64,000 nt of DNA, from assembly GCF_027257975.1 (NCBI RefSeq), contig NZ_JANZKX010000002.1, positions 620,001 to 684,000 on the forward strand. Direction: 5' to 3'. A model generated the notes under the pieces. That model saw nothing but the letters and a program-made list of their open reading frames with translations. It was not told the DNA's origin and did no database searches. Origin of the DNA: Pelomonas sp. BJYL3 (GTDB lineage Bacteria > Pseudomonadota > Gammaproteobacteria > Burkholderiales > Burkholderiaceae_C). This document shows, in pieces, positions 37,277 to 47,300 of this stretch; position 1 is the first letter of the stretch, and every line of letters begins with the position of its first letter. The position numbers and the translations under genes were made by a program.

Positions 37277-40027
37277 ATGCAAGTCGACCACCCAGAACTT
37301 CCTGACCGCCTGGAACCGCAGCCCGCGCCGCGCGGCGGTGGCCGGCGCGAGAAGCTGGGCCTGGCGCTGGCAGGCGGCGGCTTCCGGGCCAGTCTCTTCC
37401 ATGTGGGCGTGCTGCGCTACCTGGCCCGGGTTGATCTGCTGCGGCATGTGGAGGTGCTCTCCACGGTGTCCGGGGGCAGCCTGGTCGGCGCGCTGTACGT
37501 GCTGCAGCTGAAGCAGGTCCTGGAAGCCCGGGATGCCCTGCAGCCGGGCCACGCGCCCCTGCGGCTGGAAGCGGACGACTACGTCTGCATCGTCGACGAG
37601 GTGGAGGCGCGCATCCGCGAGATCGTGCGCCAGAACCTGCGTATGCGCCTGCTGCTCAACGTGGGGCGCTGGGTGGGCATCAGCCTGGGCCTGGCCTCGC
37701 TGGGCCGGCACTTTGCGAACTACCTGGACACGCAGCTGTTCGGGCAGGTCTGCCGCCGGCTGCATCGGCAGGCAGCTGCCGCCCGCCAGGTGCCCAGCGG
37801 CGGGCCGGACGGACCCTTCGCGGACTTCATCACCCGGCGGCTTCCCTGGGCCCGGCCGCGCCTGAGCCTGCGGGCGCTGCGCCTGTGCGCGGGGCGGGTC
37901 GATGCCCACGGCGGCACGGAGAACTACAACCGCGCGGCCCTGTGGAGCCAGGCGCCCGGTGCGCAGCCGGCCTCCGCCGTCACCCGCCTGATCCTGAACA
38001 CCACCTCGCTGAACTCCAGCGGGCGCTTCTGGTTCTCCCATGCGGAGTTCGGCGAGTGGTACCTGGGCTATGTGCGCCAGGCCGACATCCGGGCCGACCT
38101 GTGGCCGCGCAAGTGGCTGCAGCAGGAAGCGCCGTCGCTGGGCAGCGCGCAGGCGTCGCCCGAGCAGGTCGATCCGGTGCTGGACGCACTGTCGCAGGCC
38201 TACTGCAAGGAGTTCCGCGTGGCCGCCCTGCCGGAGGAGGCGCAGCTCAGGGCGCAGATGCGCGATCGCTGGCCGCTGCTGTGCTGGTGGCGGGGGACCG
38301 AGCCGCAGCTGCAATGGCAGCGCCTGCTGCCCCTGCAGGCGCGCCTGGCGTCCTGCCAGCTGGGCGCAGCCGGCGCGGGCGCGAAGCCCAAGACCGTGCC
38401 GATGTTGGCGACCCTGCTGCGGGACATCGAGATGGGCCGCGCCCGGCAGCTCAAGAACTTCGCCTGGCTGCTGCGCGTTGGGCGGCATGGCCTCCAGGGC
38501 GGCCCCGCCGTGCGCGACGGCATGAGCGACCTCCAGCTGGTGGCGGGCTTTGTGGAGTCGCTCAAGGCGGTGGACGACGGCTGGCTGGCGGCTCTGGGCC
38601 TGGCGCCTGGTGCGGGAGCAATGGTGATGCTGCAGGGCGGGGCCGCGGCGCCCCTGCACGACTGGGCCGATGCGCTGCTGCTGCTGGTGATCGAGGTCTA
38701 CCAGTGCCGCTGCGCCGAGTTCATGTCGCCCCATGTGTGGCGGGACTGGCAGGACATGCCGCTGTCCGAGGCGGTGGCGGCCTCAGCCTCCTTCCCGCCG
38801 GTGTTTCCGCCCCATGTGCTGTCGACCCTGGTGGACGATCGCAAGATCCGCGCGCTGGGGCTCACCGATGGCGGGGTGTTCGACAACCTGGGCAGCACCG
38901 CCTTGCTGGACGAGCAGTGCACCATGATCATCGCCAGCGATCCGGGCGGGGTCTTCGACACCCGCGCCCGCGAGGTGTCCGTGGGCCGCATCGGCCTCAT
39001 GGGCCGCCTGGTGGAGCTGCTGAGCGAGCGGCCCAACCAGCTGTTCCGCCATGAGCTGCGCGAGCGCCGCCGCATGGGCGAGGCCTTCGAGGCATCGGCC
39101 GCCGGCACCCTGGGGGCCGACGCCGCCCAGTTCGTGGAGGCCCGCTCCCTGACGGCCCTGAGCACGTTCCGGATTGCCCCCACGGAGGATCTCAACAGGC
39201 CGGGCAGCCGTGGCCAGCTCCTGTCGGCCATCCGCACGGACCTCGACGTCTTTGGCCAGCTCGAGCAGGACGCCCTGATCCAGCAGGGCGAGCGCCAGGC
39301 CGAGCGGCACCTGCAGCGGCGCTTCGCCCCGGAGGCCGGCAGGCCCTTGCAAGTGGGGCAGCGTCCGCTGCCGGAGCAGCCCGGGCTGACGGCCGGGGAG
39401 CAGGCGGTGCTGGCCGTTGCCCGCCACCGCTTCTGGCGCCTGGCGCGCCTCGCGCCGCTGTCCTGCCTGCTGCTGCTGGGGCTGCTGATGGCCGCGGCCT
39501 GGCATTGGCCCTGGCCGGCGGCTCTGGGGGCTGCCGGGGAGGCGCTCTGGCGCGGGCTGTCCTGCCTGCCGCAGGGGCCGGGTCTGCTGAGCGCGGCGGT
39601 GCTGTCCAGGCTGTGGGCCCTGCTGGGGGCCTGGCACTACCTGCCTCTGATGGCGCTGCCGGCCCTGCCGCTGGCCTGGCTGGTCTTGCGGCGCTGGCTG
39701 GCGGAGCCGGGTCTGTGGCGGACGGGGCTTGGCGCGCTGAACCGGTGGCTGCGCAAGTCAGCCCTGGCGCGGGGCCTGCGGACCTGCCATGCGCAGCTCC
39801 TGCGGTGGTCCGTGGGACGCTGGCTGTTCGGGCAGAGCCAGGCCACCTGGCGGCGGCGCCTGCGTCATGTCAGGGGCCTGTTCGTGTACGGGCTGGGCCT
39901 GGTGCTGCTGCCTGGCGTGCTGGGCTCGTTGTGGATGATCATGCCGCTGCTGTTCGCCCTGGTGCTGGCGGGCGTCGGCGTGCTGTCCCTGGGGACCAGC
40001 TGGCTGTACCGGCGCGTGGCGCGCTGA
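37277..40027 (+). CDS. Large patatin-like phospholipase with C-terminal membrane helices
   Basis: The 916-residue protein starts with a patatin-type hydrolase: the oxyanion loop LALAGGGFRASLFH (Gly33-35) and the nucleophile motif STVSGGSLVG, with probable Ser65. The catalytic Asp531 lies in GLTDGGVFDN. This gives a Ser-Asp dyad for lipid acyl hydrolysis. About 460 residues separate the two motifs, far longer than in simple patatins. The C-terminal part (from about residue 715) holds at least four hydrophobic segments (LSCLLLLGLLMAAAW, WHYLPLMALPALPLAWLVL, GLVLLPGVLGSLWMI). This suggests a membrane-tethered enzyme. The overall architecture resembles rare bacterial patatins near effectors or defence systems, but no secretion or defence genes are adjacent. 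Confidence 0.85.
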   Translation: MQVDHPELPDRLEPQPAPRGGGRREKLGLALAGGGFRASLFHVGVLRYLARVDLLRHVEVLSTVSGGSLVGALYVLQLKQVLEARDALQPGHAPLRLEADDYVCIVDEVEARIREIVRQNLRMRLLLNVGRWVGISLGLASLGRHFANYLDTQLFGQVCRRLHRQAAAARQVPSGGPDGPFADFITRRLPWARPRLSLRALRLCAGRVDAHGGTENYNRAALWSQAPGAQPASAVTRLILNTTSLNSSGRFWFSHAEFGEWYLGYVRQADIRADLWPRKWLQQEAPSLGSAQASPEQVDPVLDALSQAYCKEFRVAALPEEAQLRAQMRDRWPLLCWWRGTEPQLQWQRLLPLQARLASCQLGAAGAGAKPKTVPMLATLLRDIEMGRARQLKNFAWLLRVGRHGLQGGPAVRDGMSDLQLVAGFVESLKAVDDGWLAALGLAPGAGAMVMLQGGAAAPLHDWADALLLLVIEVYQCRCAEFMSPHVWRDWQDMPLSEAVAASASFPPVFPPHVLSTLVDDRKIRALGLTDGGVFDNLGSTALLDEQCTMIIASDPGGVFDTRAREVSVGRIGLMGRLVELLSERPNQLFRHELRERRRMGEAFEASAAGTLGADAAQFVEARSLTALSTFRIAPTEDLNRPGSRGQLLSAIRTDLDVFGQLEQDALIQQGERQAERHLQRRFAPEAGRPLQVGQRPLPEQPGLTAGEQAVLAVARHRFWRLARLAPLSCLLLLGLLMAAAWHWPWPAALGAAGEALWRGLSCLPQGPGLLSAAVLSRLWALLGAWHYLPLMALPALPLAWLVLRRWLAEPGLWRTGLGALNRWLRKSALARGLRTCHAQLLRWSVGRWLFGQSQATWRRRLRHVRGLFVYGLGLVLLPGVLGSLWMIMPLLFALVLAGVGVLSLGTSWLYRRVAR

Positions 40028-40135
40028 GGGGCGTGCCGGAAGCGGCATTGCCCCGATGCGCCAGCCTTTGCGGCCGATCCGGGATAATCGGGCCGTCCCC
40101 CATTCCAGGGGCCCGACCCTCTCGCTGCAGCATCC

Positions 40136-41437
40136 ATGTCGAATCTGATTGTTCACGGCGGTACCCCGCTGGCTGGCCGCATCATCCCCTCGGCCAACAA
40201 GAACGCCATCCTGCCCATCCTCTGTGCCACCCTCCTCACCGCCGAGCCGGTGCGTCTGCGGGGCATCACCGAGATCACCGACGTCAAGAAGATCCTCGAG
40301 GTCTTCAGGAAGCTGGGCAGCACGGTCGAGGTCGACTACAAGACCGGCATCCTGGACGTGCACCACCGGGACACCCACTTCGACGCCGCGACCGACCGCC
40401 TGCCCGAGGAGATGCGCTCGTCCATCATGCTGGTGCCCGGCCTGATGGCTCGCTTCGGCGCGGCCCGCATCGAGGACGACGTCAAGGGCTGCACCCTGGG
40501 CGCCCGTGAGATCGACCCGCATGTGGAGGTCTTCGAGCGCTTCGGCGCCAGCGTCCAGCGCCTGAGCGACGGCCTGCTGCTGAGCGTGGACCGCCCGCTC
40601 AAGGGCAATGACCACTGGACGGACTACGCCTCCGTCACCACCACCGAGAACTTCGTGCTCTGCGCCGCGCTGGCGCAGGGCACCTCCACGCTGATGAACG
40701 CGGCCTCGGAGCCGCACGTGCAGGAGTTCTGCGCCTTCATGCAGATGCTGGGGGCCAAGATCGAGGGCCTGGGCACCTCGCGCCTCAAGATCACGGGCGT
40801 CGAGCGCCTGGGCGGCGGGGACTTCAGCTTCGCCGAGGACTTCCACGAGATCGTGACCTTCCTGGCCCTGGGCGCCATCACCGGCGGAGACGTCCAGGTG
40901 AAGAACTCCCAGCCCGAGCAGTTCCCCCTGATCGACCGCACCTTCGCCAAGTTCGGCGTGCACATCGAGCACAAGGACGGCTGGTCGCGTGCCCTCACGC
41001 AGGGCCCGCTGAAGGTCAAGGAGCCCTTCACCCGCAACATCCTGCAGAAGGTCGAGGCGGCGCCCTGGCCCTACCTGCCGGTGGACCTGCTGCCCATCTT
41101 CGTGGCCCTGGGCGTGAAGGCCGAGGGCAGCGTGATGTTCTGGAACAAGATCTACGACGGCGCCATGGGCTGGACCTCGGAGCTGTCCAAGTTCGGCGCG
41201 CATGCCTTCCTGTCGGACCCGCACCGCATGGTCACCTTCGGCGGCAAGCCCCTGCATGCGGCCGAGGTGGAGAGCCCCTACATCATCCGCGTGGCCATCG
41301 CCCTGCTGATGGTGGCGGCGTCCATCCCGGGGCGCTCGGTGATCCGCAATGCCACGCCCATCCGGCGCGCGCACCCGCATTTCGTCGAGAACATCTGCAC
41401 GCTCGGCGCCCGTATCGAATGGGTGGACGGGGACTGA
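40136..41437 (+). CDS. MurA-like enolpyruvyl transferase (divergent paralogue)
   Basis: The 433-residue protein has the EPT inside-out alpha/beta fold of UDP-GlcNAc 1-carboxyvinyltransferase. The MurA-type residues seen are Lys22/Asn23 (SANKNAILPIL), Arg94, the PEP-attacking Cys119 (VKGCTLGAREID), Asp317 (LPVDLLP) and Arg385. These align with E. coli Lys22, Asn23, Arg91, Cys115, Asp305 and Arg397. Between them the sequence departs strongly from MurA, for example FWNKIYDGAMGWTSEL replaces the usual FENRFMHVPEL with an insertion. Canonical murA in Burkholderiales lies with the hisG cluster, so this is probably a second copy with a different substrate or role. No peptidoglycan genes are adjacent. 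Confidence 0.8.
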   Translation: MSNLIVHGGTPLAGRIIPSANKNAILPILCATLLTAEPVRLRGITEITDVKKILEVFRKLGSTVEVDYKTGILDVHHRDTHFDAATDRLPEEMRSSIMLVPGLMARFGAARIEDDVKGCTLGAREIDPHVEVFERFGASVQRLSDGLLLSVDRPLKGNDHWTDYASVTTTENFVLCAALAQGTSTLMNAASEPHVQEFCAFMQMLGAKIEGLGTSRLKITGVERLGGGDFSFAEDFHEIVTFLALGAITGGDVQVKNSQPEQFPLIDRTFAKFGVHIEHKDGWSRALTQGPLKVKEPFTRNILQKVEAAPWPYLPVDLLPIFVALGVKAEGSVMFWNKIYDGAMGWTSELSKFGAHAFLSDPHRMVTFGGKPLHAAEVESPYIIRVAIALLMVAASIPGRSVIRNATPIRRAHPHFVENICTLGARIEWVDGD

Positions 41438-41506
41438 GCCGCTGCCACGCCCCCCGTGCCCTGATACTGCGGCGCATTCCCTGCTGTCCGAACGCTGCAC
41501 CGGCCC

Positions 41507-42430
41507 ATGGCCCTGTTCCCGTCGTCCCTGCTGTCGAGCCTGGCGCTGAGCCTGGCCCTGCTGCCCTGCGCGGCGCGGGCGGCTGAGCCGTTGCCGACCC
41601 TGCACTGGCTGGTGCAGGACGTGCCACCGCACTTCAGCTATGTGCGGCCCGGCCAGGTGCCGCAGACGGTGGAGGACATCGGGCAGGGCGAGCTCGATGG
41701 CTTCCTGCGCATCCTCGTGAGGCGCATGCCCCAGTACCGGCATGTGCTGGTCGAGATGCCCTTCACTCGTTTCGAGCTCCAGGCGCGCCAGGGGCAGACC
41801 CTGTGCTCCGTCCTGCATGTGAAGACGCCGGAGCGCCTGGCCTGGCTCTGGTTCAGCCACCTCTATCCGCCGCTGTTCTCGCGCCAGCTCCATGTGGTCG
41901 TGCACAAGGACCGCCTGGCGCAGTTCGAGACCGCTGTCACCGGCCAGCCACTGCAGCTGGCGGACCTGCTGCAGCGCCAGGACCTGGTCGGCCTGCTGCC
42001 GCGCGACCGCGCCTTCGGCCCCCGCATCGACGCTCTGCTGAAGCAGGCCGGCGATGGCGCGCCGCGCACCGTGGTGCCCAACCGCAACATGCACCTGCTG
42101 CACATGCTGCGGGCGCGGCGCATGGACTTCACGCTGGAGTACCCCTCGGTCGTGGACGAGTTCCTGCGCCTCAACGGCGGGGACGACCTGGTCAAGCTGC
42201 CCCTGGCCGAGGGCCGCAGCACGCAGCTGGCCACCGTGGCCTGCACCCGCAGCGCCGAGGGCCGGCAGCACATCGAGGCCATCGACGCCGCCGTGCGCCG
42301 CCTGGCCCAGGAGAAGGACCGCGACGCCTGGCTGCGCAGCTGGCGCCGCGAGCCGCTGGACGAGCAGGACCGCCAGCGCGTCAACCGCTACATGGACGAG
42401 CGGGCCCGCGGCGGCCCCATCATCGAGTGA
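41507..42430 (+). CDS. Periplasmic solute-binding-like protein (TIGR02285-type)
   Basis: The 307-residue protein has a signal peptide (about residues 1-25, ending ARAAEP). It has a two-lobed binding-protein fold, recognised by LHWLVQDVPPHFSYVRP, GELDGFLRILVRRMPQY and TLEYPSVVDEFLRLNG. It resembles family-3 solute-binding proteins of the TIGR02285 group. Such proteins occur without transporter genes and may be sensors rather than uptake components. The ligand is unknown. No ABC transporter genes lie next to it. It overlaps the next gene by four bases (GTGA). Confidence 0.75.
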   Translation: MALFPSSLLSSLALSLALLPCAARAAEPLPTLHWLVQDVPPHFSYVRPGQVPQTVEDIGQGELDGFLRILVRRMPQYRHVLVEMPFTRFELQARQGQTLCSVLHVKTPERLAWLWFSHLYPPLFSRQLHVVVHKDRLAQFETAVTGQPLQLADLLQRQDLVGLLPRDRAFGPRIDALLKQAGDGAPRTVVPNRNMHLLHMLRARRMDFTLEYPSVVDEFLRLNGGDDLVKLPLAEGRSTQLATVACTRSAEGRQHIEAIDAAVRRLAQEKDRDAWLRSWRREPLDEQDRQRVNRYMDERARGGPIIE

Positions 42431-43356
42431 GCCGCCCGCCCAAGCTCGCCCTGCCCATGCGCGAGGGCGTCAGTGCCTCGGCCCTGGCCTGCCCGCCGGG
42501 GGACTGGCCGCTGCTGCTGGACTTCCTGGCCCAGCGGCTGTCCCTGGTCAGTAGGGACGACTGGGCCGGTCGCATGGCCGGCGGCGAGGTGCTGGGGCCG
42601 CAGGGTCAGGTCTTGCCTCCGGAAGCGCCCTATCGCGCCGGGCAGCGCATCTACTATTACCGCCGGGTGGCCCACGAGACGCCCGTGCCCTTCGAGGAGC
42701 AGCTGGTCCATGTGGACGAGCTGCTCGTGGTGGCCGACAAGCCGCATTTCCTCTCCGTGACGCCCAAGGGCCGTCATGTGCAGCAGACCCTGCTGACCCG
42801 GCTCAAGCGGCGGCTGGGGCTGCAAGACCTGACCCCCGTCCACCGCCTGGACCGCGAGACCGCCGGCCTGACCGTGTTCTGCGTGCAGCCCGCGCATCGC
42901 GATGCCTACCAGCGCCTCTTCCGCGAGCGCAGCGTGGACAAGGTCTACGAGGCCGTGGCCGCCGCCCCGCCGGCGGGCCTCGAGCTGCCCCTGCGCTACC
43001 GCAGCCGGCTGGTGGAGCGCGAGGGCGAGGCCTTCATGCAGATGGGCGAGGTGCCTGGCGAGCCCAATGCCGAGACCATGATCCGCTGCCTGCGCCCGCT
43101 GGATGCGGGGCGGGCCCTGTACGAGCTGCGCCCGCTGACTGGCCAGAAGCACCAGCTGCGGGCGCAGATGTGCGCGCTGGGCCTGCCGCTGGCGGGCGAT
43201 CGCATCTACCCGGTGCTGCAGCCGCCGCGTGAAGACTTCGACGAGCCCCTGCAGCTGCTGGCCCGGTCCATCGCCTTCGTCGATCCCGTCAGCGGGGCGC
43301 CGCGGGCCTTCCGCTCGGAGCGTCAGCTGGCGCTGGCCAGCAGCAGCTCGGCCTGA
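42427..43356 (+). CDS. RluA-family RNA pseudouridine synthase
   Basis: The 309-residue enzyme isomerises uridine to pseudouridine in rRNA or tRNA. The catalytic motif VHRLDRETAGL carries Asp142, and LRPLTGQKHQLRAQM and LPLAGDRIYP are also present. It lacks a clear S4 domain at the N-terminus. The target site cannot be told. The GTG 42427 start overlaps the stop of the preceding gene. Its 3' end overlaps the 3' end of the opposite-strand Cho gene by 34 bp. Two copies of the 14-bp word lie inside it, one on each strand. Confidence 0.9.
   Translation: MSRPPKLALPMREGVSASALACPPGDWPLLLDFLAQRLSLVSRDDWAGRMAGGEVLGPQGQVLPPEAPYRAGQRIYYYRRVAHETPVPFEEQLVHVDELLVVADKPHFLSVTPKGRHVQQTLLTRLKRRLGLQDLTPVHRLDRETAGLTVFCVQPAHRDAYQRLFRERSVDKVYEAVAAAPPAGLELPLRYRSRLVEREGEAFMQMGEVPGEPNAETMIRCLRPLDAGRALYELRPLTGQKHQLRAQMCALGLPLAGDRIYPVLQPPREDFDEPLQLLARSIAFVDPVSGAPRAFRSERQLALASSSSA
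42603..42616 (-). repeat. Dispersed 14-bp word GCAAGACCTGACCC (minus strand, in rluA-type gene)
   Basis: Exact copy on the minus strand (GGGTCAGGTCTTGC on the plus strand), encoding GQVLP in the pseudouridine synthase. Confidence 0.85.
42822..42835 (+). repeat. Dispersed 14-bp word GCAAGACCTGACCC (in rluA-type gene)
   Basis: Exact copy on the plus strand, 206 bp from the minus-strand copy, encoding QDLTP directly before the catalytic HRLDRE motif. Confidence 0.85.
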
Positions 43357-44138
43357 CCGCTCAGCAGCGGGCCGACGAGGATGCGGTAGCCGTCCAGGTC
43401 GAAGGGCGGGGGCGCGTGGCCCGCCGGCAGCTGCAGCGCCCGGCCCTCCACCGTGCCCAGGTAGGCCCAGTGCTGCAGCACATGGGTCTGGACCCAGTCG
43501 CCCGCGCGCTCCACCAGGCCCACGGCGCCGTCGAAGGGCCAGGCCTGCACCTGCCACTGCGCGAGGGCGGCCCGCAGGCGATCGTCATGCTGATCCTCGG
43601 GCTCCTGGCCACCGCACAGCGCACACCGGCCCAGCTGACGCGCGAAGCAGCCGCGCGCCGAGGCGGGCTCCAGGCCCAGGCGAGCCTGGCACAGCTGCTG
43701 CGCCTCGGCGAGGCCGCGCAGCGCCTGCTGGGCCGCATGGCCGGAGCTGTACAGACCGAACAGGCCCGGGCTGCGGGCGAAGTCCTGGTCCCGCGAATGC
43801 ACGAGGCGCAGCACGGGGGCGGACGGGACCATCGTCCAGGCGCACAGCGAGCGGCTGCGGCGCAGGCGCTTGTTGAACAGCGGCTGCTGCGCCTTCACCC
43901 AGCGCGATTCCAGCAGCAGCGCGCCCACCTCGCCCGCCGTGCGCTGCCAGCTGACGCGGCAGGCCTGCGCCAGCATCCGCGCCTCGGCCGGCTCGCGCAG
44001 ATGGGCCAGCACGCGCGAGCGGATGTTGACGCTCTTGCCGATGTACAGCGGCAGGGCGCCTTCGCCATGGAAGACATAGACCCCGCAGGCGGCGGGCAGC
44101 TCGGCCAGGTTGGCCTCGGGAATGTGGTGCGTGGGCAT
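43323..44138 (-). CDS. cho: GIY-YIG endonuclease of the UvrC/Cho type
   Basis: The 271-residue protein has a UvrC-like GIY-YIG nuclease domain at its N-terminus: GVYVFHGEGALPLYIGKSVNIRSRVLAHL, with the catalytic Arg in IRSRV, and the metal-binding Glu in GALLLESRWVKAQQPLFN. This matches excinuclease Cho, which makes the 3' incision in nucleotide excision repair as an alternative to UvrC. A Cys motif (CFARQLGRCALC) lies further on, and UvrB- and DNA-binding C-terminal domains of UvrC are absent. Its last 34 bp overlap the end of the pseudouridine synthase gene on the opposite strand. Confidence 0.82.
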   Translation of the reverse strand: MPTHHIPEANLAELPAACGVYVFHGEGALPLYIGKSVNIRSRVLAHLREPAEARMLAQACRVSWQRTAGEVGALLLESRWVKAQQPLFNKRLRRSRSLCAWTMVPSAPVLRLVHSRDQDFARSPGLFGLYSSGHAAQQALRGLAEAQQLCQARLGLEPASARGCFARQLGRCALCGGQEPEDQHDDRLRAALAQWQVQAWPFDGAVGLVERAGDWVQTHVLQHWAYLGTVEGRALQLPAGHAPPPFDLDGYRILVGPLLSGQAELLLASAS

Positions 44139-44329
44139 GAGGGGCGTCAGGCTGCCGGAAGTATGCCCGCGCGGCGCGGTGGGCTCGCCTGCTGTGCGAC
44201 TGGCAGCACCGAGGGCCTGTCATCCCCCCACCAGGAGGGGGCAACAAGGCGCAACAGCCGCGATGCGGCGCACGCCCGCCGCCCTACACTGCTCGCGCCC
44301 CCGATGAAGCGAGGGGCGGGAGTGACACG

Positions 44330-47300
44330 ATGGCAGCGATGGGCAAGGGACTGAAGATCCTGGCGGGCGTGGGCCTGGCAGCGGCGGTGGCCGCGGCAGG
44401 CTGGTGGGGCTGGCAGCGCCAGCGCGGTGCCCCGGAGGCCATCGAGGCCGACAGCGGGCCGCTGGCCGCCTTTGCGCTGGCCGACTGCAAGGCCCGGCTC
44501 TTCGACGGCTCGCCGGCCATTGCGGTGATGTTCACGCAGGCCCTGGCCGGCGGACAGGACTTCGGCAAGCTGCTCACGGCCACCGAGTCCGCCCCCAACG
44601 AGGAGGCCGACAAGGCCACCCCCGTCGAGGCCCGCTGGGTGCTGGGCGACAACCCCCGCGTGCTCTACCTCCCCTACGTGAAGCCGGAGCGCAAGTTCCG
44701 GGTCAAGCTGGCGGGCGAGCTGGCGGCCAAGGCCGGCGCGACCCTGGCCACGCCGCAGACCTGCGAGGTGGCCAGCGAGGCCATGCCCGACGCCTACTAC
44801 TTCGCCAGCCGCGGCACCGTGCTGCCGGCCGAGATCAATGGCGGCCTGCCCGTCGTGACCGTCAACACGCCCCAGGTGGACGTGCAGTTCCTGCGCATCC
44901 GCCCCGAGAACCTCAGCGCCTTTCTGGACCAGGTCGGCGGCCGGCGCGAGCGCCCGAAGGCGGCCAGCTACGAGGAGGGCAGCGAGGACTACGAAGGCGG
45001 CTACTACTACGAGGACCCGGGCCGCCGCCTCAAGGGCCGGACCTCCGGCTATGTGCTGGACCAGCTGCGCAGCATGTCCGACAGCGTCTACATCGGCCGC
45101 TTCACGACGGACGAACGCCCCAACCGCCGCAACGTCTCCTTCCTGCCCGTCGAGCGCATCAAGGAGCTGCAGGAGCCGGGCATCTATGTGGCGGTGATGA
45201 ACACGCCGGGCCGCTTCGGCTGGGACTACCAGGTCACGCACTTCTACGTCACCGACATCGGCCTGCACCTGCGTCGCCATGCCGCGCAGCTGGACGTCTT
45301 CGCCACCTCGCTCAAGGGCGGCACGGCGCTGTCGGGCATCGAGCTGACCCTGGTGGACGAGGCCGGCAAGGCCCTGCAGCAGCTCAGCAGCGATGGGCAG
45401 GGCCACGGCGTCTTCACTCAGAAGCTGGACAAGGCCCGCGTGGTGCTGGCCAAGCGGGGCAAGGAGATGTCCGTGCTCTCGCTCAACGATGCGGCGCTGG
45501 ACCTCTCCGAGTTCGATGCCATCGGGCACCCCTCGCGCAACAACAAGCTCTTTGTCTACGCCGGCCGTGACCTCTACCGCCCCGGCGAGAGCTTCCAGGC
45601 CTCCGTGCTGGCCCGCGACGCCGACGGCCGCGCCTGGGACAAGCCCGTCCCCCTGACCCTGAGTCTCAAGAAGCCCGATGGCAGCAATGCCGCCACCCTG
45701 CTGGTGCGCCCGGGGGCCACCGGTGCCGGCTACTACCAGCAGGCCATCACCCTGCCGGCCGACGCCCCCACGGGCCGCTGGCAGCTGCAGGCGCGCGTGG
45801 ACCCGGCCGCCAAGCAGCCAGACGCGCAATGGAGCTTCCAGGTCGAGGAGTTCCTGCCCGAGCGCATGAAGCTGCAGCTCAGCGCCCCCGAGACCGTGCT
45901 GACGGGCGACACCGCGCTGCGCGTGGACGTGCAGGGCGACTACCTCTACGGCGCGCCGGCCTCGGGCAACCGCGTCCAGGCCAGTCTCTACACCGAGCGC
46001 CAGATCAATCCGCTGGCCCGCGCGCTGCCGGGCTTCATCTTCGGCGACTTCGCCGACGACAAGGCCCAGAAGCGCAGCGACGCCGAGGACGACGAGCTGG
46101 ACGACAAGGGCCACACCACCCTCAACTTCCATCCCGCCCTGAGCGAGCGCAGCTCGCCCATGCTGCTGCGCGCCAGCGTCAGCCTGCTGGAGAGCGGGGG
46201 GCGCCCCGTGGTGCGCTCCCTGGAGCGCAGCTGGTGGCCGGCCGAGCAGCTGCTGGCCATCCGCCCGCTCTTCGACCGCAATGTGGTGCAGGAAGGCGGC
46301 ATGGCCGAGTTCGAGCTGACGCGCGTGGACGCCGCCGGCAAGTTCCACGCGGCGGCCGACCTGCAGCTGCGTCTCGTCTACGAGGAACGGCAGTGGTACT
46401 GGCGCTATGACGACAGCCGCGGCTGGCACTCCGGCTTCAACACCCAGGAAGAACTGGTGGAGGCTCGCCAGATCAAGCTGGACAAGCGCAGCAAGATCGC
46501 GCTGCCGGTGCGCTGGGGCCGCTACCGACTGGAGATCGCCGACCCTGCCACGCAGCAGACCCTGCGTTATGGCTTCTACGCCGGCTGGGGCGCTCAGGAC
46601 GCCGACGACGTCGGCAACCGTCCCGACCGCGTGCAGCTGAAGCTCGAAGGCGCGCCGTTCAAGCCGGGCCAGAAGGCGAAGCTCGAGATCAAGCCGCCGC
46701 ACGATGGCGAGGCCCTGGTGACGGTGGAGGGCGACCGCGTGCTGTGGAGCGAGCGCCTGGCCGTGCGCGCGCGCGGCACCACGGTCGAGATCCCCGTGGC
46801 CGAGGACTGGAAGCGCCATGACCTCTACATCACCGTGGCAGCCTTCCGGCCCGGCAGCCAGGGCGACAAGGTCACGCCGGCCCGCGCCCTGGGCCTGGTG
46901 CACCTGCCTCTGTGGCGCGAGGACCGCAAGCCCAAGGTGGAGCTGGTCGCGCCCCCGAAGGCCACGCCGGAGCAGTCGCTGCCCCTCAAGGTCAAGGTGC
47001 CGCAGCTGGCGGGCAAGGCGGCCCTGGTGACCGTGTCCGCGGTGGATGTGGGCATCCTCAACATCACCCGCTACAAGACGCCGGACCCGCAGGACTTCTT
47101 CTTCGGCAAGCACCGCTACGGGGCCGACCTGCTGGACCTCTACGGCAAGGTGATCGAGCGCATGGAGGGCAATGCCGCCCGCCAGCGCTTCGGCGGTGAC
47201 GCCGGCAAGCGGGACACGCAAAGCATGCCCCGCAAGGTGCTGCTGGTGGACCTCTTCAGCGGCCCGGTGCAGCTCGATGCCAAGGGCGAGGCCACGGTGA

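Noticed and set aside
42427-43356. The two 14-bp words in the pseudouridine synthase as only codon-level conservation
   Set aside because: The two copies are on opposite strands and encode different peptides (GQVLP and QDLTP), so protein conservation alone does not explain them. They were kept as part of the dispersed-word finding.
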